A DNA stretch of 64,000 nucleotides from Eustoma russellianum. Its lineage: Eukaryota; Streptophyta; Magnoliopsida; Gentianales; Gentianaceae. Positions 1 to 11,616 of this stretch are shown here, one piece after another. The stretch lies in NCBI GenBank assembly GCA_036186865.1, contig AP025067.1, positions 9,348,981 to 9,412,980 on the forward strand, written 5' to 3'. Both the position numbers and the translations under genes were made by a program. Below the pieces are notes generated by a model. That model saw nothing but the letters and a program-made list of their open reading frames with translations. It ran no database searches and was not told where the DNA came from. Within the stretch, counting starts at the first letter, position 1. Each line of letters begins with the position of its first letter.

Positions 1-1016
1 GTGGCAAACTCGGACACTTATCATATGACTGCCCAAATAAAGAAAAGCAAAATACTAAATACACTGACAAGTAGCGGAACAAAAATAGACTCGTCTCAGA
101 ACCCAAACAAAAGAAACGTGCTCTAAAGGCCTCCACCTGGAGTGATTCATCAGATTCTGAAACTGAGACCGAAGAGGAGACTGCACAAGTGTGCTTTGCA
201 TCCAAAGCATCTAATGAGGTATCATCTGATTCTGACTCTGACTCTGAACCTTCTTATGATGATCTTTTTAGTCAGTATCTAGAATTGCATAAATTCACCA
301 AGACTCTCGCTAAGGAAAAGAAACGATTAATTGAAGACAAGAAACTGTTAGAATCTTCTAACGAGAATCTTGTCGCTCAATTAAGCGATTCAAAGAAAGA
401 GTCATCATGCGTCATTACTGCATTAAAAACAGAGATTTCATCATTAACCACTCAAAATAATGAAATGAAATCCGAGATTTCAAATTTGAAATCAAGGAAT
501 ACCGATTTAGAGAAAATGATGAAACAGTTTGATACAGGGTCCAACATGCTGCATCGCATCATATTATCACAAAAGCATGACAGCGACAAAACTGGACTGG
601 GATACGTTGATACTAACGAAGTATCAATCAAACCAACCAAGTTTGTTGTGTCTAAGAAAGTAGACACCCCTAGGCCGCAAGTGGCGTCTAAGATGACGCA
701 AAAAGCGCCCCTTTCCTCATCACGCCCCACTTCTTCTTCATATCATGTGAAATATAACTTTGTACCATATAGATATGAAAAGAAAAGAACAATGCATACA
801 CGAAATTCATATCATCCACGCACTACACACACACAAGGACATATCAAAAACGTCCTTCATTTAGTGAGTATAGAGGAGTCCTTGGGCAAAGGCCCAAAGT
901 GCATGCACCACATGTCTACTATATCGCACCTTCATCTACATTCTTGCCATTTGATAGACCGAGAAGGATCACCCAAGTATGGATACCGAAAGGTACTTTT
1001 ACCAAGAGGTGATTAA
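1..1016 (+). pseudogene. copia gag C-terminal part (copy A), broken
   Basis: The frame opens inside a CCHC zinc knuckle (GKLGHLSYDC at 3-32) that binds RNA in the capsid. It meets an in-frame TAG at 72-74, where copy B has GAT. It continues from 189 as an acidic serine/aspartate stretch and then a coiled-coil-like, Lys/Glu-rich segment (about 280-560). Around 830-870 it shifts frame relative to copy B: the last 48 or so residues of this copy are out of frame, and a short CA-rich stretch has lost bases. The frame ends at 1016. The gag start and first half are outside the window. It follows the normal copia order, with protease starting about 50 bp downstream. Confidence 0.85.
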
Positions 1017-1067
1017 CTAACTCGAAAGGACCCAAAGTTAAAAGGGTACCTAAATCATCTTTGCACA

Positions 1068-4000
1068 TTGCAGGGAGCCCACACATCGAAAGATACATCT
1101 ATAAAGTGGTTCCTTGATAGTGGATGCTCGAGACACATGACGGGTGACCTGAGCCTATTCACTAAACTAAAGAAGGTCACAAAAGGCGGATCCGTGACCT
1201 TCGGAGACAACAACGAAGGCAAGATCATCGGAAAAGGTACGATTGGAAGTCCCAACACACTCCAAATCTCCAACGTATTTTTGGTAAGCAACTTATCCTA
1301 CAATCTTCTTAGTATTTCTCAATTTGTTGACAATGGTTTCAATGTGTGTTTTACTCACCCTTATTGCAATATAATAAATAAAAATGGAGAAACCGTTTTA
1401 AAATGAAAACGAGAAGGTAATATTTTTACGCTTTCTATGGATGATGTAATAGACGCTAAAGTTAAGTGTTTTATGTCAAATGAACCCAATGTGAACTTAT
1501 GGCATGGACGTTTAGGACACATTGGCATTTCCACACTAGAAAAACTTCAACGAAAGAACCTAGTACGAGGATTGCCTACGCTCGATTTCGACAACTTTCA
1601 GTTGTGTGAATCTTGCATAAAAGGCAAACAAACACGTGAGTCACTTAAGCCTAAAAACGAAATAAGCACTACAAGAATCTTAGAACTATTGCATATTGAT
1701 TTGTTTGGTCCTAGTCGCACTACAAGCCTTGGTGGGCGCCACTATGCATGCGTAATTGTTGATGACTTTTCTCGTTATACTTGGACTTTATTTCTTGCAC
1801 ATAAGGATGATAGCGCTATTGAGATGGCAAAATTGATTAAACAACTTGAAAATCAATACGGTGTAAATGTGAAAAAGATAAGAAGCGATAGAGGCGGTGA
1901 GTTTAAAAACAAAGAGATGATTTCGTTTTGCGAAGAAAAAGGAATCAAGCATGAGTTTTCGCCACCTAGAACTCCACAATTAAATGGAGTAGTAAAAAGA
2001 AAGAATCGCACATTACAAGAAATTGCTAGAACTGTGTTATGCGAAAATAAATTGCCTAGATTTCTTTGGGCGGAAGCCGTAAATTGTGCATGCTATATTG
2101 TAAATCGCCTATCTATAAGAAAGAAAATAAACAAGACGCCTTATGAGATTTTGAATGATCGCATGCCTAAAATTGACTATTTTCGTGTGTTTGGATGCAA
2201 ATGTTTTGTTTTAAATACAAAAGATAATTTAGACAAATTTGAATCCAAATCAATTGAGTGCATTTTTGTTGGATATTCTATAAATTCGAAGGCATATAGA
2301 TGTTATGATCTTCTCACTAGACAAATCATGGAATCTATTCATATGAAATTCAATGAATTTGGTGAGATTGATAAAGATAAGGAATATGAAGATGATTTTG
2401 AATTGAAACCCGTTTTGAATGAAGATAATGATTCTTTTGATATGCATGATATGAATGAGACACTAGAAATGCATGATCACATAGAAATGCATGATAACTT
2501 AGAAAATAATCAACCAAGATGGCATAGAGATCACCCACATGATCTCATCATAGGCGACCTCACTCACGGTGTGCGACCACGTAGAAGAATTACTTCGGAT
2601 GAAATAAATGAATTTCATGCTATGATTTCTGAAATTGAGCCCAAAAATGATGCTTTGAGTGATTCTTCTTGGATTGATGCTATGCATGACGAACTTAATC
2701 AATTTGTTAGAAACGATGTATGGGATTTAGTGCCACGTCCACAAGATAAGACTATAATAGGCACAAAGTGGGTATTTAGGAATAAAATGAATGAAGAAGG
2801 AAAGGTTGTTAGAAATAAAGCGAGACTTGTAGCACAAGGATATAATCAAGAAGAAGGAATTGACTACGATGAAACATTCGCACCCGTAGCACGTCTAGAA
2901 GCTATACGACTATTACTTGCTATTGCTTGCATGAAAGATTTTAAATTGTATCAAATGGACGTAAAAAGTGCTTTCCTAAACGGATTCAGACAAGAAGAAG
3001 TATACGTGAAGCAACCACCCGGTTTTGAAGATTTGAAACATCCAGATCACGTGTACAAACTAAAGAAGGCACTATATGGGCTAAAGCAAGCACCGAGAGC
3101 ATGGTATGATCGTTTTGCTACTTTCCTTTAAGAAAATGATTTTAAACGTGGTACTATAGATAGTACACTATTTTTGAAACAAGATAAATCAGATTTACTT
3201 ATTATCCAAATCTACGTTGATGATATTATTTTCGGCTCTACCTCACATAGACTTGTTAAAGATTTCGAAAATTGCATGAAATCTGAATTTGAAATGTCTA
3301 TGATTGGTGAACTTAATTATTTTCTTGGCTTGCATATTAAGCAAACGAGTAAAGGGATTCATATAAGCAAAGCAAAATATGTTAATGACATGATTAAAAA
3401 GTTTAATTTTGAAAATTTGAAACTATCCCCCACCCCTATGAGTGTCACTACTAAATTAGACAAAGACCAACATGGTAAAGACGTTGATAATGGATTATAT
3501 CGATCTATGATAGGTTCTTTGCTATATTTAACTGCTAGTAGGCCTGACATCATGTTTAGTGTATGCATGTGTGCTCGTTTTCAAAGTCAACCCAAGGTGT
3601 CACACTTCAATGCGCTAAAAAGAATATTCCGTTATATTAAGCACACGCCCACCTTAGGAATTTGGTATGATAAGGATTCTACATTTGACTTACATGCTTA
3701 CACTGATGCAGATTATGGTGGCTGCAAAATAGATAGAAAAAGCATGAGCGGAACTTGCCAATTTATAGGAAATTCTCTTATTTCATGGTTTTCCAAAAAG
3801 CAAGCAAATGTTGCTTTGTCCACTACTGAGGCTGAGTACATGGCTCTTAGCCTTTGTTGCACACAGTTGTTGTGGATAAAACAACAACTTTCGGACTTTG
3901 GAATTACCGTAAATAAAATTCCTATATATTGTGATAGTATGAGTGCCATAAATTTGTCTAAGAATCCCGTGTTTAATTCTAAGGCTAAGCACATAGAAGT

Positions 4001-4163
4001 ACGTTATCACTTTCTTCGTGATCACGTAAACAATGGTGATATTGTCATAGATCACGTACGCACAGAAGCACAAGTAGCAGATATCTTTACAAAAGCCTTA
4101 AATCAAGCCACGTATGAATCTTTTCGTTCTAAATTAGGCATGATTCTCGTTGATATGATTTGA
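1068..4163 (+). pseudogene. copia pol: protease, integrase, RT, RNase H (copy A)
   Basis: One frame spans the whole stretch, broken by two stops: TGA at 1404-1406 (GGA in copy B) and TAA at 3129-3131 (TTA in copy B). Protease: catalytic DSG at 1116. Integrase: HHCC zinc finger about 1500-1625, catalytic Asp at 1698 and 1887. The third catalytic residue is Lys (AAA, 1995-1997) where copy B has Glu (GAA), so this integrase should be inactive. RT: conserved blocks from about 2760, with YVDD at 3213-3224. RNase H: TDADYGG about 3700, TEAEYMAL about 3820, YCDS about 3925. The C-terminus at 4163 looks complete. No envelope-like ORF follows. Because the first ATG-like codon is arbitrary, the coding start given is simply where homology begins. 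Confidence 0.9.
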
Positions 4164-4406
4164 TTTGACGTGATTTACTTTCTTTTTTGACAGGAATCTT
4201 TTGATTTACTTTCCAAAATAAAGGGGGAGAGAAAAGCATGATTTAAGGAGGAGAGAGACACTAATTGATATTAATTGCACAAATCAAGGGGGAGCCGGAT
4301 TTGAAATTCGAAATTCAAATTTCAAATTTGTGCATGTTTCAAGGGGGAGAGATAGCATTTAAATCATGTGCATAAATTATTTTGAAAATCATCAAAAGGG
4401 GGAGAT
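4164..4406 (+). promoter_or_regulatory. post-pol spacer with repeated polypurine tracts
   Basis: No gene is present. Purine runs of the AAGGGGGAGA type occur at 4221, 4245, 4286, 4341 and 4394-4405. The last run abuts the LTR start (TGTAGAG at 4407) and is the probable primer for plus-strand DNA synthesis. Multiple polypurine tracts between pol and the 3' LTR are typical of SIRE-type copia elements. Confidence 0.8.
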
Positions 4407-7400
4407 TGTAGAGATAAGGGGGTTTGAGTGATTTCAAAATAAGTAACTTGAATGCATATATATATATAAACGTATACAAGCATATATATAAACGTGTACA
4501 TGTATGCATGATATTTTGCCATTACTTGCCTTATTTAGCTTATATATTATGTTGCCGTACTAACGAGCCATGAAGCGTTAAAGCTTACATCATATGGAAA
4601 ACATTTGTTGTGTTTACACTATTTTCAGGTGTCACCATTAATGAACTAAACTAGTTCATTAAGTGAAGTACTTAGTTTAATAAACTAAGTAGTTCATTAA
4701 AGGAAGCCACATTTGGAAAAGGCACAAAGGCAACAAGGCTAAGGAAGGAAAGTTTCCTCCTCCTCCCCATCTTAATTACATACGCAATATACATATATAT
4801 TACAACTATTTTCAGATTTTTTTTCAAAGGCACATACACATGTATTCCAACGTACTACCGACACGTTATATATTTTACGTACGTACGTTAACGTCACACC
4901 ACTATATTTAACTCATATTTATGAGTATATTCAGGTCTTATATCATATGATATAAGATATGGTGATGACAAATTAAATACGACACGATAAAAGGTTCTAA
5001 ACCGAAATTTGTCGTATCGGGCGAATACTGAAACTTCGCCAACGTGTCACGTACTTGCCATAAATAAATGGCCAGCCCCTAAATATCAAAATGTGAAGTA
5101 AATTTCGTGCACTTTACTAAATAATCAGCCAAAAATACTTTTCATGTTGGCACACACAAATTACTCCACATTAAGGCCAAAATGTGAAGATTCCAAGTTT
5201 AATTTTTGTCACATGTAAATGGTACCACTTTAGACCAGCCAAGTGCTGAGATTTAAAGTATATATTATATATATTATGTATAACATAATATATATAACAT
5301 GTGCAAAAGTTGGAATTTAAATTAGAGAAAAATCGGGTAATCGATAAATATCGAAAATTCAGTTTTCTACGCACACAACACATGGAACGTTTTTGGTGCA
5401 TCATGTGACACGTATCTAGACACTTTTTACATATGATATACATCTTAAAGTGTTCTAGAAAATTAAATTAAGGGCTGATTGGAATATAACATGTGTGTAT
5501 TATTAAATGTGCATTATTTTACAAAGTTAGCAAAAATAAATTTCTGCACATGCACATACACATTCCAACGTCTACACCAGCTGAGATGGAGCTTATTTGG
5601 AGCCTTGTTGGCATATTGATTGGTCAAGGATCAATCATACAATGTTGGTGAATTGAAGAGAGAAGCTACAAATGGTAAGAATTCAAAATATATCTCTCTT
5701 ATATCACATGCTGAAAATTTCAGCATGCTAAAATGTTGCTGGCCGAAATCTTGTCTTCAAAGTGAGATATTCCATCATCTATTATTATGTGATTGATTGG
5801 AAGAAGAAATGGAAATGATTTGAATATAAATTAAATTAATAAATGATGATATTTTATATATCACACATGCTGAAAATTTTTCAGCATGTGTACAACTTGT
5901 GTGGCCGAATTTGAGAGCTAAATGGTGTCCATGTTCATTTCTTATATGATAGCAATACTTACCATAGCTTGGTGATTCAATTTTTAAAGAAAAAATCAAG
6001 GTAAATTGGGTATTATTTTGAAAGAAAAGGAATGATGCACATGCTGAATTTTCAGCATGGCAAGACTACTAGTTGGCCGATTTTTTGCACTTGTTTGGGA
6101 AGGATTTTTTGTCTTGCAATTTATGTGAATATCTTATGATTTATGGAAGTTATTTTGTGATGATTTTTGGCACATGTTTAAGTGAAATTCTCAGATTTTT
6201 CCAAGTCATCAATGATGACAACATTCATCCAATGAGAAGGTGCCAAGTAAGAGAAGACTAAATGATCATCCAATAAGAAGATGCCAAGTAAGCAAGGCCT
6301 TGTCACAATGATGTCTTACACTCTCTCAAGGACTTAAAAGATAATTTTCAAGAGGGGGAGACACACCAAGGGGGACGGCCTGCACCATTATAAGGAAAGA
6401 AGAGAGCAAATAAAATAACAACAAGTATTGCAAATCAAAGTGATCAAAAAGCCTAGTTCTTCTTCTTCTACTTCTTCTTTCTTTCTCTCTTCTTGTAAGC
6501 CTATTGTATTGATATCTTTCAATCTTGAATAGGCTTGATATATACCACCACTCATTATATATCTTTGTAAAAGATTGATCAAGGTGTGATCAATCTTCAT
6601 TCTTGCGAGGTGGTGGTGTTCGTGCAAATTGTATTCGCTATACAAGGTTTGTTAAAGGTTGGAGTTAGGTGTAACTTTATCAACCCTGTGGTAAGGTATA
6701 CTGCGTGTGTGTGATTAGTGTGAACCAAGGAAGGTGTTCCTTGAAGACTGGAGTAGGTTGTTTATAACCGAACCAGTATAAAATTCTTGGTGCCATTTAC
6801 TTTCTGCATTTACTTTTCAGTTACTGCATTGATTACCCTTCTTGTTCGCATTCGTAAAAATAGTTAACAAATTTCAAAAATTACAAAAATTTCTAGAAAT
6901 ATACTCACACGTTCTAGGGTTAATTTGGCACAAGTTTCAACCCTTTTGGATAAGTATAAGTCAATCAAACATCAAAAGTTCTGAGACTAGTGCAGTCTGA
7001 TTTTCAGACTTGGAAGACTTTGATTGTAGTTGACCTACTTCCCAAAAGAATTTTGCAAAACTGTTTCAACCCACTTAATTATAGTATATAAGGAGTTAGT
7101 GGTCAAATTTTCAGAGCATTTGGACGTTCACACAAATAGGAATAAATTTTTCAAAACCATCTACCGTTTCTGGCAGATTCGAGCAATCTGAGTACCAACG
7201 GTTTTTTGAAGGGGTTAAAGGTTGAATTTTAATTTGAAATTTTTAGGGGACCCTCATAACATCTGAGGCTAAGTTCTCTCAAAATTTCATAATTTTTGGA
7301 GACCTCTAACCTGGTTGTAAAAACGTTTTAAAACTGGTCCTGAAAACAGAATCTGTTTTCAGAACTTGAATTGTTCAAGTTTAAAGAAATTTTAAAAACC

Positions 7401-7460
7401 ACAATTTCCGCACCATCTATTCAATCCCCCCCCTTCTAGTGGTGCCTTGCAGATCCTACA
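4407..7460 (+). repeat. copia copy A 3' LTR (3054 bp)
   Basis: The LTR starts TGTAGAG right after the polypurine tract and ends CCTACA, giving TG...CA ends. It aligns by eye with the split 5' LTR of copy B (47416-59810), including the shared start (GGGGTTTGAGTGATTTCAAAATA-like), the shared end before AGATCCTACA, and the microsatellite-rich early part. A possible TATA-like ATTATAAGG is at about 6387, upstream of a purine-rich leader. It has no coding content; small frames inside it are not convincing. Confidence 0.9.
5705..6059. repeat. three ACATGCTGAAA/CAGCATGT inverted repeats in copia LTR (copy A)
   Basis: Near-perfect palindromes (CACATGCTGAA..TTCAGCATG) lie at 5705-5728, 5872-5891 and 6038-6059. 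Each is followed within about 15-30 bp by a GGCCGA-type motif. The same three are found in copy B at 58049-58074, 58205-58233 and 58381-58404, while the surrounding sequence has diverged. Confidence 0.75.
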
Positions 7461-7770
7461 GAGAGTCTTAGAAGGTCTTCTCCAATAAGGCTAATCTTAA
7501 GGGGCCTTTTTAATATAAGCCCAAAGGGAAATTAAGGAGTGTAAGTAGTGGGGAAATTTTCTTCCCAACACCCTCATGAATTTCGGCCCTTAGCCAAAAT
7601 GGTTCAAGATTCTCCTAATTTTTATATTTAAAAAAGAAAAGGGGGAAAATACTTAACTTAAAAGAAGGCAACCCTTTTATTAAATTGGAATAAAACATAG
7701 TTGGGGTCACTAAAGACCCCAACCGCCGGATGCCTAGGTAATTAACCATGGAGGATTTCTTTTAAAATCC

Positions 7771-7945
7771 TACCATGGTTACTTTATTATCAAACCAGGG
7801 TTAAAGTAACCCTAATTAATTAAAGTAACCAAGGTTAGTCTAAAAGTAACCATGATTGGACTAAAGTAACCAAGGTTAGTAATAAAGTAACCTTGATTAA
7901 CTAAAGTAATCAAGGTTAATACCCTTAACCCTACCATGGTAATTT
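7771..7945. repeat. degenerate tandem repeat of TAAAGTAACCAAGGTTA type
   Basis: About nine imperfect units of 16-20 bp, each containing AAAGTAACC(A/T) and GGTTA or ATTA, lie within the gypsy-1 LTR. They are not seen in the other gypsy LTRs of the window. Confidence 0.6.
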
Positions 7946-10303
7946 CTTACCCTCTTCTCTTACGCCCCCAACGGCTAACCCTAGCCTAAGAAGAAAAATC
8001 CCTCCCAAACACATTCTAGAATTCTCTCACAATTCCAACCATCAAAGAACTACAAGAACAAGAAACTTTCTTCTCTCCTCCTTCTTCCAAACCACACGGT
8101 CAAGGAGTAAGCCAAGAAGATTTAAGTTCTTCCAAGATCAAGTGGTATTAGGTAAGTATATCCTAACCTTTCCAAGAGAATTCCTACATCCTTCATGGAA
8201 TAAAACTCATGATGCTATTTTTCTTGCTCATGCACCGTGACCTTCAAGGTCACTAGGCTTAAAAAAATATCAAGCTTTTGTGGAAACACTAGTCTTAAGG
8301 GGCTTGAACACTACACAAGTTCCATTTGATAAGTCCATCTAACCCCTATTTAGTGCATCTTTCTCTTAAGAATATGAACTAATCTTTGTTCTTTTACCCT
8401 CATCAAAACCATGGGGTGCATGTGTGAAGAAGAGGAAGGCTTCACCTATTCCATACACATTTCAAGCTAAGAAGAGGAGTAAGTTGAAAAGGCAAGTACA
8501 CTATACATACTCATGGCTTGAATGTGAAAGTGCATGCTTGAATGTCTAGATGTCATTAAGATTTAATCTTAGATGTGAAATGCTAAGTTTTGATGCATGA
8601 AACTTTCGGCCCTAGGGTATAGTGGCTTGCATGTGTGAGCTTTGCTCCAAAGGTGGAATCTTTGTTATTTTTAAGTATGGATATGTGGTAAATCTAGGAT
8701 GAATGTGACCGAAAATCTCTTCTTTTACATGTACGGGGGACGGTTGGATGGAAGAGGGAAAATAAGTGTAGCTTTGTAAGGATTTATAGCTAGTGGGGTA
8801 AAGTATGAACAAGATGTATGCTTTTTGTGTTAAGCTTAACATGTTCATCATGGAGATAGTATTTTTGCCTTTGCATGCGTATAAACGGGCTGTTTGGGGG
8901 TTAGGGAGTGAATGCACCAATGATACCAAGAATTGATTTTGTGATGAACATGATGTGCATGGCTCAAAGAATGATATATGTATCATTCAAGCTATTTTGA
9001 GGAGATGTGTAGATGATGTTTTGTAATGTGTTAGAACCTGAAAACCCACATGCTAAAGGTGTGGTTGATGATTAATAAAGTGTTTAAGCCAACCAATGCA
9101 AGTTAGGACGTTTTAGTAAGGAAATGTGACAAAAAGTGGAATTTGGTGGAGCAGGGCAGATTTTTATGTCGTGTTGTAGGACCTGAAAAGTGACTTTAGA
9201 GAAATTCAATTTAGCTTATTTTTGGCATAACACTATCCCTATAATTAAAGTAATTATGAGAGTTTGAATTTCGCTGAAAGGAGTTACGGATTATTTTTAA
9301 CGGAATTTCTACTAAAACTAGTCATGCTAGAAATTACTGGACTGAATAGATATTATGTGACCTAATGAATATCCTTGAAATGGACCCTAGGATTATGAAA
9401 TTGGGCTGATTTTTGGCAGGATACTAGCCCTATGTGTTTACTAAGTTTGAGAGCTGGAATCTTCGAAAAAGGATTTACGGTTTGGTCACAATAAAATTTA
9501 TACTAAAATCGATCACTACAGAATTCAGCATGTAATGGTTTTGGGAAGAGGAATGAATGACCTCTTTAACGATACTATAATTCCGCGAAACTTTCATGGC
9601 AATTACTTAATACATATATGAGTGTTTTTATGTAAACCACTTAACTTAGCATGGTTATTTTAAGGGATAACCACCAAGGTTAAGATGGCATTACTAATCT
9701 GAAATTTGGGCGGAATTAACGAACTTGTTGTGAGGCCTTGTTTTAATGGGCTTAGGCTTAGTAATATGGTTTGGGCTTGTGACCATTAATTATTGGTATG
9801 TCGATATGAAATTTCTTAAGTCTAGTCCCAAATTAAACGAAGCTTAATGGGCTTATATGAAAGGTAAAAGAAAGGACACTACATTGCTGAAATTCAGCAG
9901 CCCTTGTTTCGTAATTAAATAAATTAAGTGTCTTTACATGTCTCATATCGTCACGAAAATTATGTTGCGTATAGAAAAGACACTCTTATGCATATGTATG
10001 ACAAGAACTCATGATAGTGGGCCTAAACCACGAGGGATTGAGGCCGTGTGTATGAGTTGATAATTCTGGAAATTTTTCCAGCCTAAGGAACAAGTTGTAC
10101 GTATATGTATGTGTAACGCATTACATCATGAATTGCATAGTACATGTCATACATTGCATCATCGTCATTTACATGATTTATGGAACTTATTTTTATGAGA
10201 AAGAAAGATGAAATAGCGTTTTTTTTAAAAGAAAAGATCCTGTTTTTAAAAGAACGCTGTCCACCGGTACCGTGTGTGTTTCCTGGCCAGTAAGGACCCA
10301 TTC

Positions 10304-10487
10304 CAGATCCAGGGTTAATTGATCTGATGATATGGACCGTTCAGGCCCGGAGAGAATAGACCTGATATGGACCGTTCAGGCCCGGAGAGAATAGACCTGA
10401 TACGTGATGACATTACCGCTCCGAATCTGGTAATAATAGATTCGAAGGGAAGAAGTGACCGTCTCAGATCCGGGTGAATAGATCTGA
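10304..10487. repeat. tandem hairpin array in gypsy-1 5' LTR
   Basis: There are five short inverted repeats: CAGATC/GATCTG (10304-10326), TCAGG/CCTGA (10341-10365), TCAGG/CCTGA (10376-10400), CGAATCT/AGATTCG (10422-10444) and TCAGATC/GATCTGA (10464-10487). Several are introduced by a GACCGT-like linker, and loops share a CGGG..GAATA flavour. The stem sequence differs between units but stays self-complementary. Confidence 0.75.
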
Positions 10488-10619
10488 ATACTCTATTGTT
10501 TCTTGAGGATGATGTTTTAAAAGAAAAGAACGAAAGATCTTATCTTCATTTTTGTCATGATGCATCACACGTGCATACCCATGCATTTTGCATTTAATGA
10601 GTCATCAAATAATGATACG

Positions 10620-10790
10620 TGATACTCAGACTAAGTTGTTATAACTTGGTAGCTCCTAAGTGATGATCTTATTGAGTGACGATCTTTGGTAAGTTATGAG
10701 CTTTTATAAGTTACGATCTTTTCTAAGTTAAGCTCTTTAGTAAGTTATGATCCCTGTTAAGTTATGACCTTTGATATGTTATGAGTTGAT
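10620..10790. repeat. degenerate tandem repeat of TAAGTTATGATCTTT type
   Basis: About eight imperfect units of 17-24 bp are built on (T)AAGTTATGA(T/G)C. They continue up to the point where the truncated 3' LTR of the same element begins (about 10770 equals 16116). Confidence 0.6.
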
Positions 10791-10937
10791 CACTGACAAG
10801 TATTGGATGGAAATTCAGGTATGATTCTAAACTGAATTTTGGGGTTCGGTTCTTGTATGTAGTTTCCATTTAATTCACGATTATTTATAGTTTACTTGCT
10901 GGTGACTTTGTCACTCGCCCCCTATTTTTCCTCCCAG

Positions 10938-10996
10938 AGGCTGCAGGGAATAAATTAGAATGGATTGAAGATGAACCTAGGGTTCCTTACCCGTAA
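10938..10996 (+). CDS. putative LTR-embedded terminal exon (gypsy-1 5' LTR)
   Basis: A pyrimidine tract and CCCAG acceptor-like site (to 10937), preceded by a branch-point-like CTCGC/CTCAC, is followed by 59 nt in one frame. The frame reads AAGNKLEWIEDEPRVPYP and stops with TAA at 10994. A donor-like CAG/GTATG lies about 120 bp upstream (about 10819). Five further loci in this window carry an exon of the same phase. Compared with the homologues at 57042-57100 and 26893-26951 (minus), nucleotide changes in the last 13 codons fall almost only at third positions, and the stop codons differ. Function and full gene are unknown. That it is an exon rather than a contiguous ORF end is inferred. Confidence 0.45.
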
Positions 10997-11315
10997 GACG
11001 TGCAAGGGATGGATGGCCTAGGAGACATGACGAGATGGTTTTGATCGATGATCTTTAATGAAATTGTGAGGGAAACAATTACTTTTGAGAATTTCCGTAC
11101 TCTATGATTGGGATGTAAAACTGATGCTGGTTTCGTAGACGTTTGTATTTTAAAAGTTTTTATTCGGTTTTGCTAACTCGTTGACGCGTAAGCATGAAAG
11201 TCCACGTACTTTATCATGGACTACGACATGTTATGGATCGATGTCTGGTACTCTCCGTAGTGAAGTATGGCGGGCGCACCGTATCCGGCTGGGCCAGGGT
11301 GTGGGGCGCCACAGG

Positions 11316-11333
11316 TGGTATCAGAGCTAAGGC
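11316..11333 (+). promoter_or_regulatory. primer binding site, gypsy-1
   Basis: TGGTATCAGAGCTAAGG begins 2 bp after the LTR end. The TGGTATCAGAGC core is complementary to the 3' end of initiator methionine tRNA, the usual primer of these elements. Confidence 0.85.
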
Positions 11334-11616
11334 TCCAGATCCGGGCAGAATGGAGAACTAAGTTATGATCTTAGTCCACTAAGTTTGATTTTAGATCTAA
11401 GACATGATCTTAGATGAGAGTTGTCCTTAGACTAGGATGACTTAGACTGGAAAATTAGAGCTCCGATCTACTGATAAAACCCTAGTCTATGATAAATGAT
11501 AGAATTTAATTTATAACGTATGTACTTGCATACTACTAAGAAATTCTATGGGAATAAATTAAATTCTGCTACTTATTATGACACTTCCACATTGAATAAA
11601 AACCCGACCCTGCATA

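Larger units (their letters stand above)
1..7460 (+). mobile_element. SIRE-like Ty1/copia retrotransposon, copy A (3' part)
   Basis: The order is gag end, protease, integrase, reverse transcriptase, RNase H, purine-rich spacer, then LTR. Integrase before RT defines Ty1/copia. The LDSGCSRHMTG protease motif, several AAGGGGGAGA tracts after pol and the pol style point to the SIRE lineage. The lineage call is from recognition, not from a tree. The 5' LTR and gag start lie outside the window. Only the 3' LTR (4407-7460) is present, so its age cannot be estimated here. It probably sits inside the 5' LTR of gypsy-1, because gypsy LTR sequence begins abruptly at 7461 and lacks its own expected start. 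Confidence 0.9.
7461..11313 (+). repeat. gypsy-1 5' LTR (3853 bp visible)
   Basis: The LTR ends GGCGCCACA at 11313, immediately before the primer binding site. It matches the reverse-oriented solo LTR at 26569-31477 over long stretches: for example 8480-8620 here against the reverse complement of 29230-29350, and 10300-11313 against the reverse complement of 26569-27600. The expected start (TGTTGTACCCC) is absent, and the solo LTR is about 1 kb longer, so the LTR start probably lies on the far side of copia copy A. It contains no protein-coding gene apart from the putative terminal exon at 10938-10996. Confidence 0.75.

Noticed and set aside
452..730. Minus-strand frames opposite gag and pol, for example 452-730, 1055-1291, 14068-14274
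   Set aside because: They are shadows of the plus-strand coding sequence and have no independent features.
7771..7945. Possible telomere-like or satellite array
   Set aside because: Units are degenerate and limited to about 175 bp inside one LTR.
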